Below are positions 48,686 to 58,021 of a stretch of 64,000 nt of DNA, in pieces. Position 1 is the stretch's first letter; each line of letters opens with the position of its first letter. Source of the DNA: VRUE01 sp963704545 (GTDB lineage Bacteria > Actinomycetota > Thermoleophilia > Solirubrobacterales > 70-9); the NCBI GenBank assembly GCA_963704545.1, contig OY969915.1, forward strand, positions 992,001 through 1,056,000, in the 5' to 3' direction. The notes below the pieces were generated by a model. That model saw nothing but the letters and a program-made list of their open reading frames with translations, made no database searches and had not been told where the DNA came from. A program made the translations under genes and the position numbers.

Positions 48686-50071
48686 ATGTCCGCCGGATCG
48701 AGCCGGGCCGCCGACGTCGCCGTCGTCGGGGCCGGGCTCTCCGGTCTGACCGCGGCAAAGGCGCTGGCCGACTCAGGGCACGAAGTCGTCGTGCTCGAGG
48801 CCCGCGACCGGGTCGGGGGGCGCCTGCTCAACGGCGAGCTCGGCGACGGCGTGCAGGTCGACCTGGGCGGGCAGTGGGTCGGCTCCGACCACACCCGGGT
48901 GCAGGGCCTCGCGGCCGAGCTGGGGATCGGGATCTTCCCCCAGTACGGCAAGGGCCGGAACCTGCTCGACGTGGCGGGCACGCGGCGGCTGTACCGCGGC
49001 ACGATCCCGCGGCTCGGCCTCGGGGTGCTCTGGGACGTCTTCATCGCCCGCCGCCGCATCGCCAGGCTGGCAGCCGGCGTGAGTGCCGAGCAGCCCTGGG
49101 CGGCGGAGCGGGCCGCCGAGCTGGACGGCCAGACGCTGGCCGAGTGGTGCGAGGCGAACATGCGCACGCCGATCGCCCGCGAGTTGATCGGCCTCGCCGG
49201 GCGCACGGTTTGGGGGACGGGCCCCGAGGAGCTCTCGATGCTGCACGTCCTCTTCTACGTCAGCTCCGCGGGCAGCTTCGACAAGCTGGTCGACACCGAG
49301 GGTGGGGCGCAGCAGGACCGCCTCGTGGGAGGGGCGCAGGCGCTGCCGCTGGGACTGGCCGCCTCGCTCGGCGACAGGGTCCGGCTCGGCTCGCCGGTGA
49401 GCCGGATCGAGCACGGTGACGATTCGGTCCGGATCTTCGCCGGCGAGGCCGAGGTCGAGGCGCAGCGGGCGGTCGTGGCCGTGCCGCCGGCGATCGCCTC
49501 GCGGATCGAGTTCGACCCGCCCCTTCCGGCACAGCGTCAGCTGCTCGCACGGCAGCTGCGACCGGGGGCGCTGAACAAGTGCGTCGCGCTCTACGAGGAG
49601 CCCTTCTGGCGTGCCGACGGTCTCAGCGGCGAGTCGGTCACCGACATCGGGCCGGTGACGCTGACCTTCGACTGCTCGCCGCCGGACGGGTCGTCCGGCG
49701 TGATGCTCGGCTTCGTCGGCGGCCCCGAGGCGCGCGAGATGGAGGCGATGGCGCCCGCAGATCGCCGCGACGCCGTTCTCGCCTGCTTCGAGCAGCTCTA
49801 CGGACCACGGGCAGTGAAGCCGATCGACTACGCCGAACAGGCCTGGGCGGGGGAGGAGTGGTCGGGTGGCGGGCCGACCTCGAACTTCGGTCCCGGTGGC
49901 TGGACGGAGACGGGCCCGGCCCTGCGCGAGCCGGTCGGGCGGATCCACTGGGCCGGCACCGAGACGGCCACCGTCTGGAGCGGCTACATGGAGGGCGCCC
50001 TGCAGGCGGGAGAGCGGGCCGCCGCCGAGGTCCTCACGCAGCTCAGCGGCGCGATCACGCCCCTCGCCTAG
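48686..50071 (+). CDS. Flavin-containing amine oxidase (MAO-like)
   Basis: 461 residues. FAD Rossmann motif VAVVGAGLSGLTAAKALADSGHEVVVLEARDRVGGR at the N-terminus, QVDLGGQWVG substrate-domain motif, and C-terminal GRIHWAGTETATVWSGYMEGALQAG that closes the FAD site, as in MAO, polyamine and putrescine oxidases. Co-transcribed with the LLM oxidoreductase; the rlmN promoter hexamer overlaps its stop codon. Confidence 0.9.
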   Translation: MSAGSSRAADVAVVGAGLSGLTAAKALADSGHEVVVLEARDRVGGRLLNGELGDGVQVDLGGQWVGSDHTRVQGLAAELGIGIFPQYGKGRNLLDVAGTRRLYRGTIPRLGLGVLWDVFIARRRIARLAAGVSAEQPWAAERAAELDGQTLAEWCEANMRTPIARELIGLAGRTVWGTGPEELSMLHVLFYVSSAGSFDKLVDTEGGAQQDRLVGGAQALPLGLAASLGDRVRLGSPVSRIEHGDDSVRIFAGEAEVEAQRAVVAVPPAIASRIEFDPPLPAQRQLLARQLRPGALNKCVALYEEPFWRADGLSGESVTDIGPVTLTFDCSPPDGSSGVMLGFVGGPEAREMEAMAPADRRDAVLACFEQLYGPRAVKPIDYAEQAWAGEEWSGGGPTSNFGPGGWTETGPALREPVGRIHWAGTETATVWSGYMEGALQAGERAAAEVLTQLSGAITPLA

Positions 50072-50074
50072 ACT
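50069..50074 (+). promoter_or_regulatory. -10 hexamer of rlmN overlapping a stop codon
   Basis: TAGACT; its TAG is the stop of the amine oxidase gene. 6 nt before GTG 50081. Confidence 0.45.
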
Positions 50075-50080
50075 CGCCCG

Positions 50081-51058
50081 GTGGACCGTGCGCTCCTCGA
50101 CAGCACGCTCGCCGAGGCCGGCGAGCCCGACTACCGCGCCGCTCAGGTCTGGGAGTGGGTGACGCGCGGGGCGCGCTCCTACGAGCAGATGACGAACCTG
50201 CCGGCGCCGCTGCGCGAGCACCTTGCGGCCTCGGTGCCGATCTCGACCCTGACCACGGTTGAGGAGGCGAAGTCCGACGACGGCACGGTCAAGGCGCTCT
50301 TCCACACCGCGGACGGCCGGCCGATCGAGGCGGTGCTGATGCGCTACCGCGACGGGCGCCGCTCGGTCTGCCTCTCCTCGCAGTCGGGCTGTCCCCTCAC
50401 CTGCTCGTTCTGCGCCACCGGGCAGATGAAGTTCGGCCGCAACCTCAGCGCCGACGAGATCCTCGACCAGGCGCTGCACTTCCGCCGCACGGAAGAGATC
50501 GACCACGTCGTCTTCATGGGCATGGGGGAGCCGACGATGAACCTCGACGCGGTGCTCGGCGCCTGCGAGCGGCTGCCGGACGTCGGCGTGACCCACCGCC
50601 GCACCGCGATCTCCACCGTCGGCTGGGTGCCGGGCATCGACCGTCTCGCCGAGTGCGAGATGCCGGTCAGCCTGGCGCTCTCCCTGCACGCCCCCAACGA
50701 CGGCCTGCGCTCGCAGCTGATGCCGGTCAACGACCGCTACCCGCTGGCCGAGGTGCTCGCCGCCTGCGAGCGCTACCGTGCCCGCCGCCGGCGCAAGGTC
50801 TTCGTTGAGTACGTGATGCTCGACGGCGTCAACGACCTCCCCGAGCACGCCCGCCAGCTCGCCGCCCTGCTCGACCCCCGTGCCTACAAGGTCAACCTGA
50901 TCCCCTACAACCCCACCGGCGCCTACGACGGCTCCCCGCCGGAGCGGATCGAGGGCTTCCGCGCGATCCTCGCCGAGCACCGCCTCACCGCCACGGTCCG
51001 CCTCACGCGTGGCCGCGACATCGCCGCGGCTTGTGGCCAGCTCGCGGCCACCAGCTGA
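50081..51058 (+). CDS. rlmN: Dual-specificity 23S rRNA/tRNA adenine-C2 methyltransferase RlmN
   Basis: 325 residues, slightly shorter than usual at the N-terminus. Radical SAM cluster motif CPLTCSFC (~105), FMGMGEPTMNLDAV, SLALSLHAPND, EYVMLDGVND, and the C-terminal methyl-carrying Cys in AAACGQL. Second conserved Cys pair partner is CSFC. GTG 50081 with TAGACT 6 nt upstream. Followed by a 25-bp hairpin. Confidence 0.94.
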   Translation: MDRALLDSTLAEAGEPDYRAAQVWEWVTRGARSYEQMTNLPAPLREHLAASVPISTLTTVEEAKSDDGTVKALFHTADGRPIEAVLMRYRDGRRSVCLSSQSGCPLTCSFCATGQMKFGRNLSADEILDQALHFRRTEEIDHVVFMGMGEPTMNLDAVLGACERLPDVGVTHRRTAISTVGWVPGIDRLAECEMPVSLALSLHAPNDGLRSQLMPVNDRYPLAEVLAACERYRARRRRKVFVEYVMLDGVNDLPEHARQLAALLDPRAYKVNLIPYNPTGAYDGSPPERIEGFRAILAEHRLTATVRLTRGRDIAAACGQLAATS

Positions 51059-51124
51059 GGGCCATCGGGGGTCCCTCTTCAGGCCGCTTCGCGGGAGTTC
51101 CTGAAGAGGGACCCCCGATGGCCC
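51059..51124. repeat. Long hairpin with conserved 16-nt loop (copy 2)
   Basis: Arms 51059-51083 and 51100-51124 pair perfectly over 25 bp; loop CCGCTTCGCGGGAGTT is identical to copy 1 at 32071-32086. Starts at the base after the rlmN stop. Confidence 0.75.
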
Positions 51125-51219
51125 AGGATGTGAAGGCGAGTTTGGAACAACTCGAGAGCTTCAGGCCGAAGTGGCGCACCGTGTCTTTCGGCGTAAAGAT
51201 GTTTGGCCGGTCAGCCAAC

Positions 51220-51225
51220 TAGGAT
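51220..51225 (+). promoter_or_regulatory. -10 hexamer of the P450 gene
   Basis: TAGGAT 6 nt before GTG 51232. Confidence 0.45.
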
Positions 51226-51231
51226 TCTTCC

Positions 51232-52683
51232 GTGACAGTCGAAAGTCCAGCGAAGCCGGCAGAACGGATCGAGCCGCCGAGGCAGCTGAGCGCCAACCCG
51301 GTGCGCCGCGTCGCTGAAGACGTGCACGCGGAGTTCAGGGTGCGGCGTCGCGGCGCCTATCCCCCGGGGCCGAAGAGCTTCAACTTCGGCCGCACCCTGC
51401 AGGCCGCGCGGGACCCGCTGCCGCTGCTCCTCTCGCTCTACGAGGAGTACGGGCCGATCTTCAGTACCAGGCTTCTCCACCACCCGGTGATCTTCATGCT
51501 CGGCCCGGAGGCCAACCACTTCATCACCGTCGCCCATCCGGAGAACTTCCACTGGCGCGAGTCGAGCTTCGGCGACCTGATCCCGCTGCTCGGCGACGGC
51601 CTGCTGACGATCGACGACGCCTACCACGACAGGGCGCGGGAGATCATGATGCCGGCCTTCCACCGCGAGCAGGTCTCGGCCGCGGTCGAGGCGATGGTCG
51701 ACGAGACGACGCCGGCGATCGAGCGCCTCCGCCCCGGCCAGGTCGTCGACGTCTACGAGTGGATGCGCGGCCTTGCGATGCGGATCGCGATGCGGGCGCT
51801 GCTCGGGCTCGACCCCGACGAGGCCGGCAAGGGCGCGGCGGCCGCGGAGCACTTCGAGCGCGCGCTCGGCTTCTACGGCATCGACTTCCACCTGCGGCTG
51901 CTGCGCGGGCCCGGCTCGCCCTGGTCGAAGATGGTCGCCTCGCGCGCGGTTCTCGACGAGATCGTCTACGACGAGATCGCCCGCCGCCGGGCGAACCCCG
52001 ACGAGGGTCGCCGCGACATCCTCAGCCTGCTGCTCGGCGTGCGCGACGAGGCGGGGGAGGGTTTCTCCGCCAAGGAGGTGCGCGACCAGGTGATGACACT
52101 GATGTTCGCCGGTCACGACACCTCCACCTCGACCCTCACCTTCATGATGCACGAGCTCGCCCGTCACCCCGACGTGCTCGCGAAGCTCTGCGAGGAGCAG
52201 GACCGGGTGCTCGCCGGCGCCACGCCGGACATCGACACGCTCGAGCGCGAGATGCCCTACCTCGACATGGTCCTCGACGAGGTTCTGCGCCTCTACCCGC
52301 CGGCCTGGATCGGCCCGCGCCGGGCGATGCGCGACTTCGAGTTCAACGGCCACAGCGTCCGCAGTGCCGCCTACGTCAACTACTGCTCCTGGGCCAGCCA
52401 CCGCATCCCCGAGGTCTTCCCGGATCCGGAGGCGTTCATCCCCGAGCGCTTCACCCGCGAGCGCAAGGCGGCGCTGCCACGCGGCGCCTACGTCCCCTTC
52501 GGCGGCGGTAGGCGGATCTGCATCGGCAAGCGCTTCGGCCAGACCGAGGTGAAGCTGGTGGCGACGATGCTGCTGCAGAAGCTGCACCTGGACGCGATGC
52601 CCGGCCGCACGATGACCGTGCGCCAGATGCCGACGCTCTCGCCGCGGGGCGGCCTACAAATGCGCGTCCTCCCCCGGGCTTAG
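51232..52683 (+). CDS. Cytochrome P450
   Basis: 483 residues from GTG 51232. I-helix MFAGHDTSTST (~290), K-helix ExxR in DEVLRLYPPAWIGPRR, heme Cys in PFGGGRRICIGKRF (~428). The length and HDT/PPAW features resemble the CYP110/CYP4-like bacterial group that acts on fatty acids or terpenoids. Soluble, no membrane anchor. No ferredoxin partner adjacent. Substrate unknown. Confidence 0.93.
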   Translation: MTVESPAKPAERIEPPRQLSANPVRRVAEDVHAEFRVRRRGAYPPGPKSFNFGRTLQAARDPLPLLLSLYEEYGPIFSTRLLHHPVIFMLGPEANHFITVAHPENFHWRESSFGDLIPLLGDGLLTIDDAYHDRAREIMMPAFHREQVSAAVEAMVDETTPAIERLRPGQVVDVYEWMRGLAMRIAMRALLGLDPDEAGKGAAAAEHFERALGFYGIDFHLRLLRGPGSPWSKMVASRAVLDEIVYDEIARRRANPDEGRRDILSLLLGVRDEAGEGFSAKEVRDQVMTLMFAGHDTSTSTLTFMMHELARHPDVLAKLCEEQDRVLAGATPDIDTLEREMPYLDMVLDEVLRLYPPAWIGPRRAMRDFEFNGHSVRSAAYVNYCSWASHRIPEVFPDPEAFIPERFTRERKAALPRGAYVPFGGGRRICIGKRFGQTEVKLVATMLLQKLHLDAMPGRTMTVRQMPTLSPRGGLQMRVLPRA

Positions 52684-52764
52684 CCCAAGCTCCGGGCCCA
52701 AAACAGCTCAAGCCGCGAGCGCCTCTCCCGCCCGGGTTTTGGAAGCTCAGCCGTAAGCGCCACT

Positions 52765-52857
52765 CCCCGCGGGTGGCATGGATCTGGGGGACCACCCCGA
52801 GGAAGCTTTAGCTACCGCAGGGGTGGTGGCACCAGATCCATGACAGGACCCGCGGGG
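52765..52857. terminator. Stacked inverted repeat between convergent P450 and glutamine synthetase genes
   Basis: Three nested stems: 52765-52774 with 52848-52857 (10 bp), 52777-52787 with 52832-52842 (11 bp), 52791-52798 with 52820-52827 (8 bp). Likely a bidirectional terminator. Confidence 0.55.
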
Positions 52858-52876
52858 CCGGAGCGCCAAACCGGCG

Positions 52877-55024
52877 CTACTTGATGAAGAGCATCTCCTC
52901 GTACTTCGGCAGCGGCCAGAGGTCGTCGGCTACGACCTTCTCCAGCTTGTCCGCCGCCTCGCGCACCCGCTCCATCGCGGCGATCTGCGTGTCGCGGGCG
53001 TGGATTGCCCACTCGAGACCCTCGAGGCCGGGGTCGGCGTTCGCCTGCTCGAGTTGGCCCAACGCGTCAACCAGCTCTTCGGCAAGGACCTTGGCCTCGG
53101 AAGCCGTGCCTTCGATGCCCGACTCTTTGATCAGGCTCAGGTGACGCATCGCCGCCGGCAGGATCATCGTCTTGGCGATCGAGAAGGTCGTCTCCGCCTC
53201 GATGTTTGCCCGGATCGCGTACTGCTCGACCCAGACCTCGTAACGCGACTCCAGCTCGCGCTTGGAGAGAACCTTGTAGTTCTCGAAGGCGGCGACGGTC
53301 TGCTCGCTGAGCACCTCGGGCAGCGCGTCGGGCGTCGTGTGCAGGTTCTTCAGCCCGCGCTGCTCCGCCTCGGCGTGCCAGGCCTCGTCGTAGTTGTCGC
53401 CGTCGAAGATGACCTGCTTGTTGGCGGTGTAGGACTCCTTGACGACCTCGATCACGGCCTCGGCGACGTCCATGCCACCGCCACTCTTCGTCTCCAGCTT
53501 GTCGGCCAGCTCGTCGATCGCCTCGGTGACGATCGTGTTGAGTACGGTGTTGGGGAAGGCGAGCGACATGCTCGACCCCAGTGCCCGGAACTCGAATTTG
53601 TTGCCGGTGAAGGCGAAGGGCGAGGTGCGGTTGCGGTCGCCGCCGTGCATCGGCAGCGCCGGCAGCACCGTCGCGCCCAGCTCGAGGAAGGAAGCGGGCG
53701 TATGTGGGTCGCCTTCGCCGCTGGCGATCGCCTCGAAGGCTTTCTCCAGCTCGGCGCCGAGGAAGATCGAGATGATCGCCGGCGGCGCCTCGTTGGCGCC
53801 GAGGCGGTGATCCTGGCCGATGTTGGCAACCGAGGCGCGCAGCAGCCCCTGATGCTTGTTCACCGCCTGGATAACCGCGGCGCAGAAGAAGAGGAAGTGG
53901 ATGTTGTCGGCCGGCGTGTCGCCCGGGTCGAGCAGGTTGGTGCCGGTGTCGGTTCCCATCGACCAGTTGTTGTGCTTGCCCGAGCCGTTGACGCCGGCGA
54001 AGGGCTTCTCGTGCAGCAGGCAGACCAAGCCGTAGCGGCGAGCGACGCTCTCCAGGATCTGCATCAGCAGCTGCTGGTGGTCGGAGCCGACGTTCGAGTT
54101 CTCGAAAACCGGTGCGATCTCGTACTGATTCGGTGCCACCTCGTTGTGGCGGGTCTTGACCGGGATGCCGAGCTTGCGCGCCTCCAGCTCGGTCTCCAGC
54201 ATGCAGGCGAGGATCCGCTCCGGGATCGAGCCGAAGTAGTGGTCGTCCAGCTCATGGCCCTTCGGTGGCTTGGCGCCGAAGAGGGTACGCCCGGTCGAGA
54301 TCAGGTCGGGACGCTCGAAGAAGTACTGCTCGTCGATCAGGAAGTACTCCTGCTCGGGCCCGACGGTGGTGAAGACGCGCTTGCTCTCGGTGTCGCCGAG
54401 CAGTTGCAGCGCCTTGATCGCGGAGCGCGATAGTGCGTCCATCGAGCGCAACAGCGGGATCTTCGCGTCGAGCGCCTCGCCGGTCCAGGAGGCGAAGGCG
54501 GTCGGGATGCAGAGCAGCGCCCCGTTCGGGTTCTCGAGGATGAAGGCGGGGGAGGTCGGGTCCCAGGCGGTGTAGCCGCGTGCCTCGAAGGTGGCGCGGA
54601 CGCCGCCGGTGGGGAAGGAGGAGGCGTCGGGCTCGCCCTGGATCAGCTCCTTGCCGGAGAAGCCGGCCAGCGCTGCGCCCTCGCCGCCGGAGGGCTCGAA
54701 GAACGAGTCGTGCTTCTCCGCCGTGGAGCCGGTCAGCGGCTGGAACATGTGGGTGAAGTGGGTGGCGCCGTTCTCCAGCGCCCACTCCTTCATCGCCTCG
54801 GCGACGGCGTCGGCGAGGCTCGGGTCGAGCGCCTCGCCGCCTTCGAGGGTTGCCTGCAGCTTCTCGAAGACGTCTGCGGGCAGGCGTTCGCGCTGCACGG
54901 CGACGGAGAAGACGTTGGCGCCGAAGGGGTCGTTCTCGGGCTGGGTCAGGTCGAGTGCGCCAAGGGCCTCCCCGTTGGAGCTCCACTGCGCTGCGGTCAC
55001 ATTCTGCTGGCGGATACGCGTCAT
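52877..55024 (-). CDS. glnN: Glutamine synthetase type III
   Basis: 715 residues, the length of GSIII and far longer than GSI/GSII. N-terminal NVFSVAVQRERLPADVFEKLQATLEGG and a THFTHMFQPLTGSTAEKHDSFF block are GSIII hallmarks. Active-site motifs: KTRHNEVAPNQYEIAP, NGSGKHNNWSMGT and ANEAPPAIIS. Makes glutamine from glutamate and ammonia. ATG 55024; the 200-bp upstream gap shows no obvious riboswitch. Confidence 0.95.
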   Translation of the reverse strand: MTRIRQQNVTAAQWSSNGEALGALDLTQPENDPFGANVFSVAVQRERLPADVFEKLQATLEGGEALDPSLADAVAEAMKEWALENGATHFTHMFQPLTGSTAEKHDSFFEPSGGEGAALAGFSGKELIQGEPDASSFPTGGVRATFEARGYTAWDPTSPAFILENPNGALLCIPTAFASWTGEALDAKIPLLRSMDALSRSAIKALQLLGDTESKRVFTTVGPEQEYFLIDEQYFFERPDLISTGRTLFGAKPPKGHELDDHYFGSIPERILACMLETELEARKLGIPVKTRHNEVAPNQYEIAPVFENSNVGSDHQQLLMQILESVARRYGLVCLLHEKPFAGVNGSGKHNNWSMGTDTGTNLLDPGDTPADNIHFLFFCAAVIQAVNKHQGLLRASVANIGQDHRLGANEAPPAIISIFLGAELEKAFEAIASGEGDPHTPASFLELGATVLPALPMHGGDRNRTSPFAFTGNKFEFRALGSSMSLAFPNTVLNTIVTEAIDELADKLETKSGGGMDVAEAVIEVVKESYTANKQVIFDGDNYDEAWHAEAEQRGLKNLHTTPDALPEVLSEQTVAAFENYKVLSKRELESRYEVWVEQYAIRANIEAETTFSIAKTMILPAAMRHLSLIKESGIEGTASEAKVLAEELVDALGQLEQANADPGLEGLEWAIHARDTQIAAMERVREAADKLEKVVADDLWPLPKYEEMLFIK

Positions 55025-55226
55025 CGCTCTTGTCGTCCCTCGCTTGGCGTCGCGCCCGGCCGGCGGGCACGGTCGATTACCGGTCTACTCCCCTTGAAAG
55101 AGTGGGAAAAAGAGCCTAATGGCAATCGCTCGGAGATGCCTTTGTACCGCGGGATAAGGATCGCCCGCGGGGCTTGTACGAGCCGATAGCCTTCGGCCGC
55201 CCCCGACCCGAGGAGCTTCAAGCCAA
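55025..55226. other. Divergent promoter region glnN / fatty-acid fusion gene
   Basis: 202 bp between divergent starts. Contains an AT-richer run (about 55083-55130) with TTGAAAGAG and several possible hexamers, none spaced like the leaderless ones elsewhere; both genes probably have real leaders. No structure I would call. Confidence 0.4.
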
Positions 55227-57227
55227 ATGTTCGTTTCCAAGGCCGCCGTCGTCGGCGGCGGCACCATGGGCGGTGAGATCGCGCAGGCGATCGCCGCCGC
55301 CGACATCCCCGTCGTCGTCAAGGACATCGACCGGAAGTTCGTCGACGCCGCGGTCGAGAAGGCGCGCGCGGTCACCGAGGGCCAGCTCGCGCGCCTGGTC
55401 AAGAAGGAGAAGCTGACCCCCGAGCAGGCGGACGCGCGGCTTGCCGAGGTGATGGGACTCGTCACGGGCACCACGACCTACGAGGAGTTCGGTGACGTCG
55501 ACTTCGTCGTCGAGGCGGTGCCGGAGCGGATGGAGATCAAGCAGGCGGTCTTCCGCGAGCTCGACGCGGCAACCCCGGGGCACGCGATCCTCGCCTCCAA
55601 CACCTCCTCGCTCTCGGTGACCGAGATGGGGGAGGTGACGCTGCGGCCAGACAAGGTCGTCGGCTTCCACTTCTTCTATCCGGCCTCGATGATGCCCCTG
55701 GTCGAGGTGATCGCCGGCGAGGACACCTCCGAGGAGACGGCGACGGTCGCCTACAACTTCGCCCAGGCGATCAAGAAGCAGCCGATCGTCTGCGGCGAGG
55801 TTCCCGGCTTCGTCGTCAACCGGATCCTGATGGCGACGATCGGCGAGATCTGGCGCGCCCAGGAGGAGCAGGGCCTCTCCCTGAAGGCGATCGACGAGGC
55901 GATAGCCGGCGCCCAGCTGGCGCCGATGGGCCCCTTCTTCCTCACCGACCTGCTCGGGCTCGACACGGTGCTGCACGTCGCCGAGCACCTCGCCGAGTCC
56001 TATGGCGAGACCTTCTACGTCCACCAGGGCCTCAAGCAGCTGGTCGCCGACGGCAAGCTCGGCGCCAAGTCCGGCGGCGAGGGGTTCTTCAAGGACGGCG
56101 AGCAGAACGTCCCCGGCGAGGCCGAGCCCGACGGCGAGGAGATGGTCGCGATGTTCACCTGCCGGGCGCTGATCGAGGCCTGCCTCCTCGTCGAGGAGGG
56201 CGTCTGCTCGGTCCGCGACATCGACATCGGGATGATGGCCGGGGCCGGCCTCGATCCCCGCAAAGGACTGCTGCCGCCGTTCTGGAAAGCAGACGTCGAG
56301 GGCCTCGACAAGGTGCTGGAGCGGATGGAGGGCCTGCGGGAGCGCCACGGGGAGCGCTTCGCGCCGCCGGTCCTGCTGCGCCGGCTCGTCGCCCAGGGGC
56401 GCCTCGGGATGGCATCGGGCCAGGGCTTCTACCCCTATCCACAGCCCGACGTGGGCGAGCAGGCCGAGACGGTGAAGCTGGAGACCCGCGGCGAGGTGGC
56501 GATCGCCTGGCTCGCCAACGCACCGATGAACGCCGTCTCGCCCGACGTGATTCGCGATCTGGGAACGGTCTGGGAGCGGGTCAAGGCGGCGGATGGGGTG
56601 GGCGCGATGGTGATCGCCTCCTCGGTCCCGGTCGTCTTCTCGGCCGGTGCCGACATCAAGGCCTTCACCCAGATGGACGAGAGCGGGGGCGAGGAGCTGA
56701 TCCACACCGCCCACGCCCTGCTGCGCGACTTCGGCCGGGCCCCGGTGGCGACGATCGCCGCGGTCAACGCGCTCGCCTTCGGCGGCGGCTGCGAGCTGGC
56801 GATGGCCTGCGACGTCCGGATCGCCGCCGAGGCGGCGGTTTTCGGTCAGCCCGAGGTGAAGCTGGGGATCATCCCCGGCTTCGGCGGCACCCAGCGCCTG
56901 CCGCGCCTGGTCGGTCCCAACAAGGCCCTGGAGATGAACTTGATCGGGGACGCCATCCTGGCCGGCGAGGCGCTCGAATCCGGCCTGGCCAACCGCGTCG
57001 TCCCCGACCACGAGCTGTTCGAGACGGCCCTGATGTGGGGCCGCAAGCTGGCTGGCCAGGCGCCGGTGGCGGTCGAGCAGATCAAGCGGGTCTCACACGC
57101 CGGCGACCTCGACCAGGGCATTGAGGCCGAGAAGCAGGGCTTCGCCACCGCCTTCCGCAGCGAGGACGCCAAGGAGGGCATCGGCGCCTTCCTAGCCAAG
57201 CGCACCCCCAAATGGAGCGGCAAGTAA
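55227..57227 (+). CDS. 3-hydroxyacyl-CoA dehydrogenase / enoyl-CoA hydratase fusion (reversed domain order)
   Basis: 666 residues. Dehydrogenase first: Rossmann AAVVGGGTMGGEIAQAIA, NTSSLSVTEM, and catalytic His/Glu region VVGFHFFYPASMMPLVEV; then the 3HCDH C-terminal domains to ~415. Hydratase second (~420-660): SAGADIKAF oxyanion region, FGGGCELAMACD and QPEVKLGIIPGFGGTQRL carry both catalytic Glu. FadB/FadJ have the opposite order; this order is known from some archaeal and bacterial bifunctional enzymes. Second and third steps of beta-oxidation or crotonyl-CoA conversion. Confidence 0.93.
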   Translation: MFVSKAAVVGGGTMGGEIAQAIAAADIPVVVKDIDRKFVDAAVEKARAVTEGQLARLVKKEKLTPEQADARLAEVMGLVTGTTTYEEFGDVDFVVEAVPERMEIKQAVFRELDAATPGHAILASNTSSLSVTEMGEVTLRPDKVVGFHFFYPASMMPLVEVIAGEDTSEETATVAYNFAQAIKKQPIVCGEVPGFVVNRILMATIGEIWRAQEEQGLSLKAIDEAIAGAQLAPMGPFFLTDLLGLDTVLHVAEHLAESYGETFYVHQGLKQLVADGKLGAKSGGEGFFKDGEQNVPGEAEPDGEEMVAMFTCRALIEACLLVEEGVCSVRDIDIGMMAGAGLDPRKGLLPPFWKADVEGLDKVLERMEGLRERHGERFAPPVLLRRLVAQGRLGMASGQGFYPYPQPDVGEQAETVKLETRGEVAIAWLANAPMNAVSPDVIRDLGTVWERVKAADGVGAMVIASSVPVVFSAGADIKAFTQMDESGGEELIHTAHALLRDFGRAPVATIAAVNALAFGGGCELAMACDVRIAAEAAVFGQPEVKLGIIPGFGGTQRLPRLVGPNKALEMNLIGDAILAGEALESGLANRVVPDHELFETALMWGRKLAGQAPVAVEQIKRVSHAGDLDQGIEAEKQGFATAFRSEDAKEGIGAFLAKRTPKWSGK

Positions 57228-58021
57228 CCAACAACCAGGGCCGACGGGACGAAATCCGCCTCCCTGGGGCTGATTTCGTCCCGTCGGCCCGATCCCTCGC
57301 GGAGCTGGTTCGGGAGTCGCGGTGCACTGTGGCGCTGACGGGGGCGGGGATCTCGGTGGCCTCCGGGATTCCCGACTTCCGCACGCCGGAGACCGGGATC
57401 TGGGCGAACGTCGACCCGATGGAGGTCGCCCACATCGACGTCTTCGAGCGCGACCCCGCTCGCTTCTGGTCCTACTACCGGCCGCGCTTCCATTCGCTGG
57501 GCGACAAGGAGCCCAACGCCGGGCACGAGGCCCTGGTGGAGCTGGAGCGCCGTGGGCTGCTGGAGGGCGTGATCACGCAGAACATCGACCGTCTGCACCG
57601 GGCGGCGGGTTCGCAGAACGTGATCGAGGTGCACGGCTCGATCGAGACCTCCTCCTGCAGGGGCTGCGCCGCCTCCTACGGGATCACGGAGGTCGACGGG
57701 CTCTTCGACGAGAACGGCGTCGCCGTCTGCGACGCCTGCGGCGAGCCGGTCAAGCCGAACGTCATCCTGTTTGGCGAGCTGCTGCCCGAAGAGGCGATGA
57801 GGCAGGCCCAGGAGCTGGCGGCGACGGCGGACTTGATGCTCTGCGTCGGCAGCTCGCTCGTCGTCCATCCGGTCGCGGCCCTTCCCGCTGTCACCCTTGA
57901 AAACGGCGGCCAGCTCGCGATCGTTACCAAGGGGTCCACGTCCTACGACGGCGACGCGGCTTTGAAGCTGGAGGGAGAGATCGACGCTGAGCTCTCCGCA
58001 ATGCTGGCTGCGCTCACGTGA
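57212..58021 (+). CDS. NAD-dependent protein deacylase, Sir2 family
   Basis: 269 residues from ATG 57212, overlapping the previous gene by 16 nt. No other ATG/GTG/TTG precedes the core, so the first ~26 residues run through a 19-bp hairpin; a non-standard start at the CTG of LVRESR is an alternative. Sirtuin motifs: LTGAGISVASGIPDFR, TQNIDRLH, catalytic His in EVHGS, zinc pairs CRGC and CDAC, NVILFGELLP, VGSSLVVHP. The HAD gene overlaps its stop. Confidence 0.88.
   Translation: MERQVTNNQGRRDEIRLPGADFVPSARSLAELVRESRCTVALTGAGISVASGIPDFRTPETGIWANVDPMEVAHIDVFERDPARFWSYYRPRFHSLGDKEPNAGHEALVELERRGLLEGVITQNIDRLHRAAGSQNVIEVHGSIETSSCRGCAASYGITEVDGLFDENGVAVCDACGEPVKPNVILFGELLPEEAMRQAQELAATADLMLCVGSSLVVHPVAALPAVTLENGGQLAIVTKGSTSYDGDAALKLEGEIDAELSAMLAALT
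57238..57290. terminator. 19-bp perfect hairpin between the fusion gene and the sirtuin core
   Basis: Arms 57238-57256 and 57272-57290, loop 15 nt. It starts 11 nt after the fusion gene stop, in terminator position, yet is inside the annotated sirtuin frame. Confidence 0.6.
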
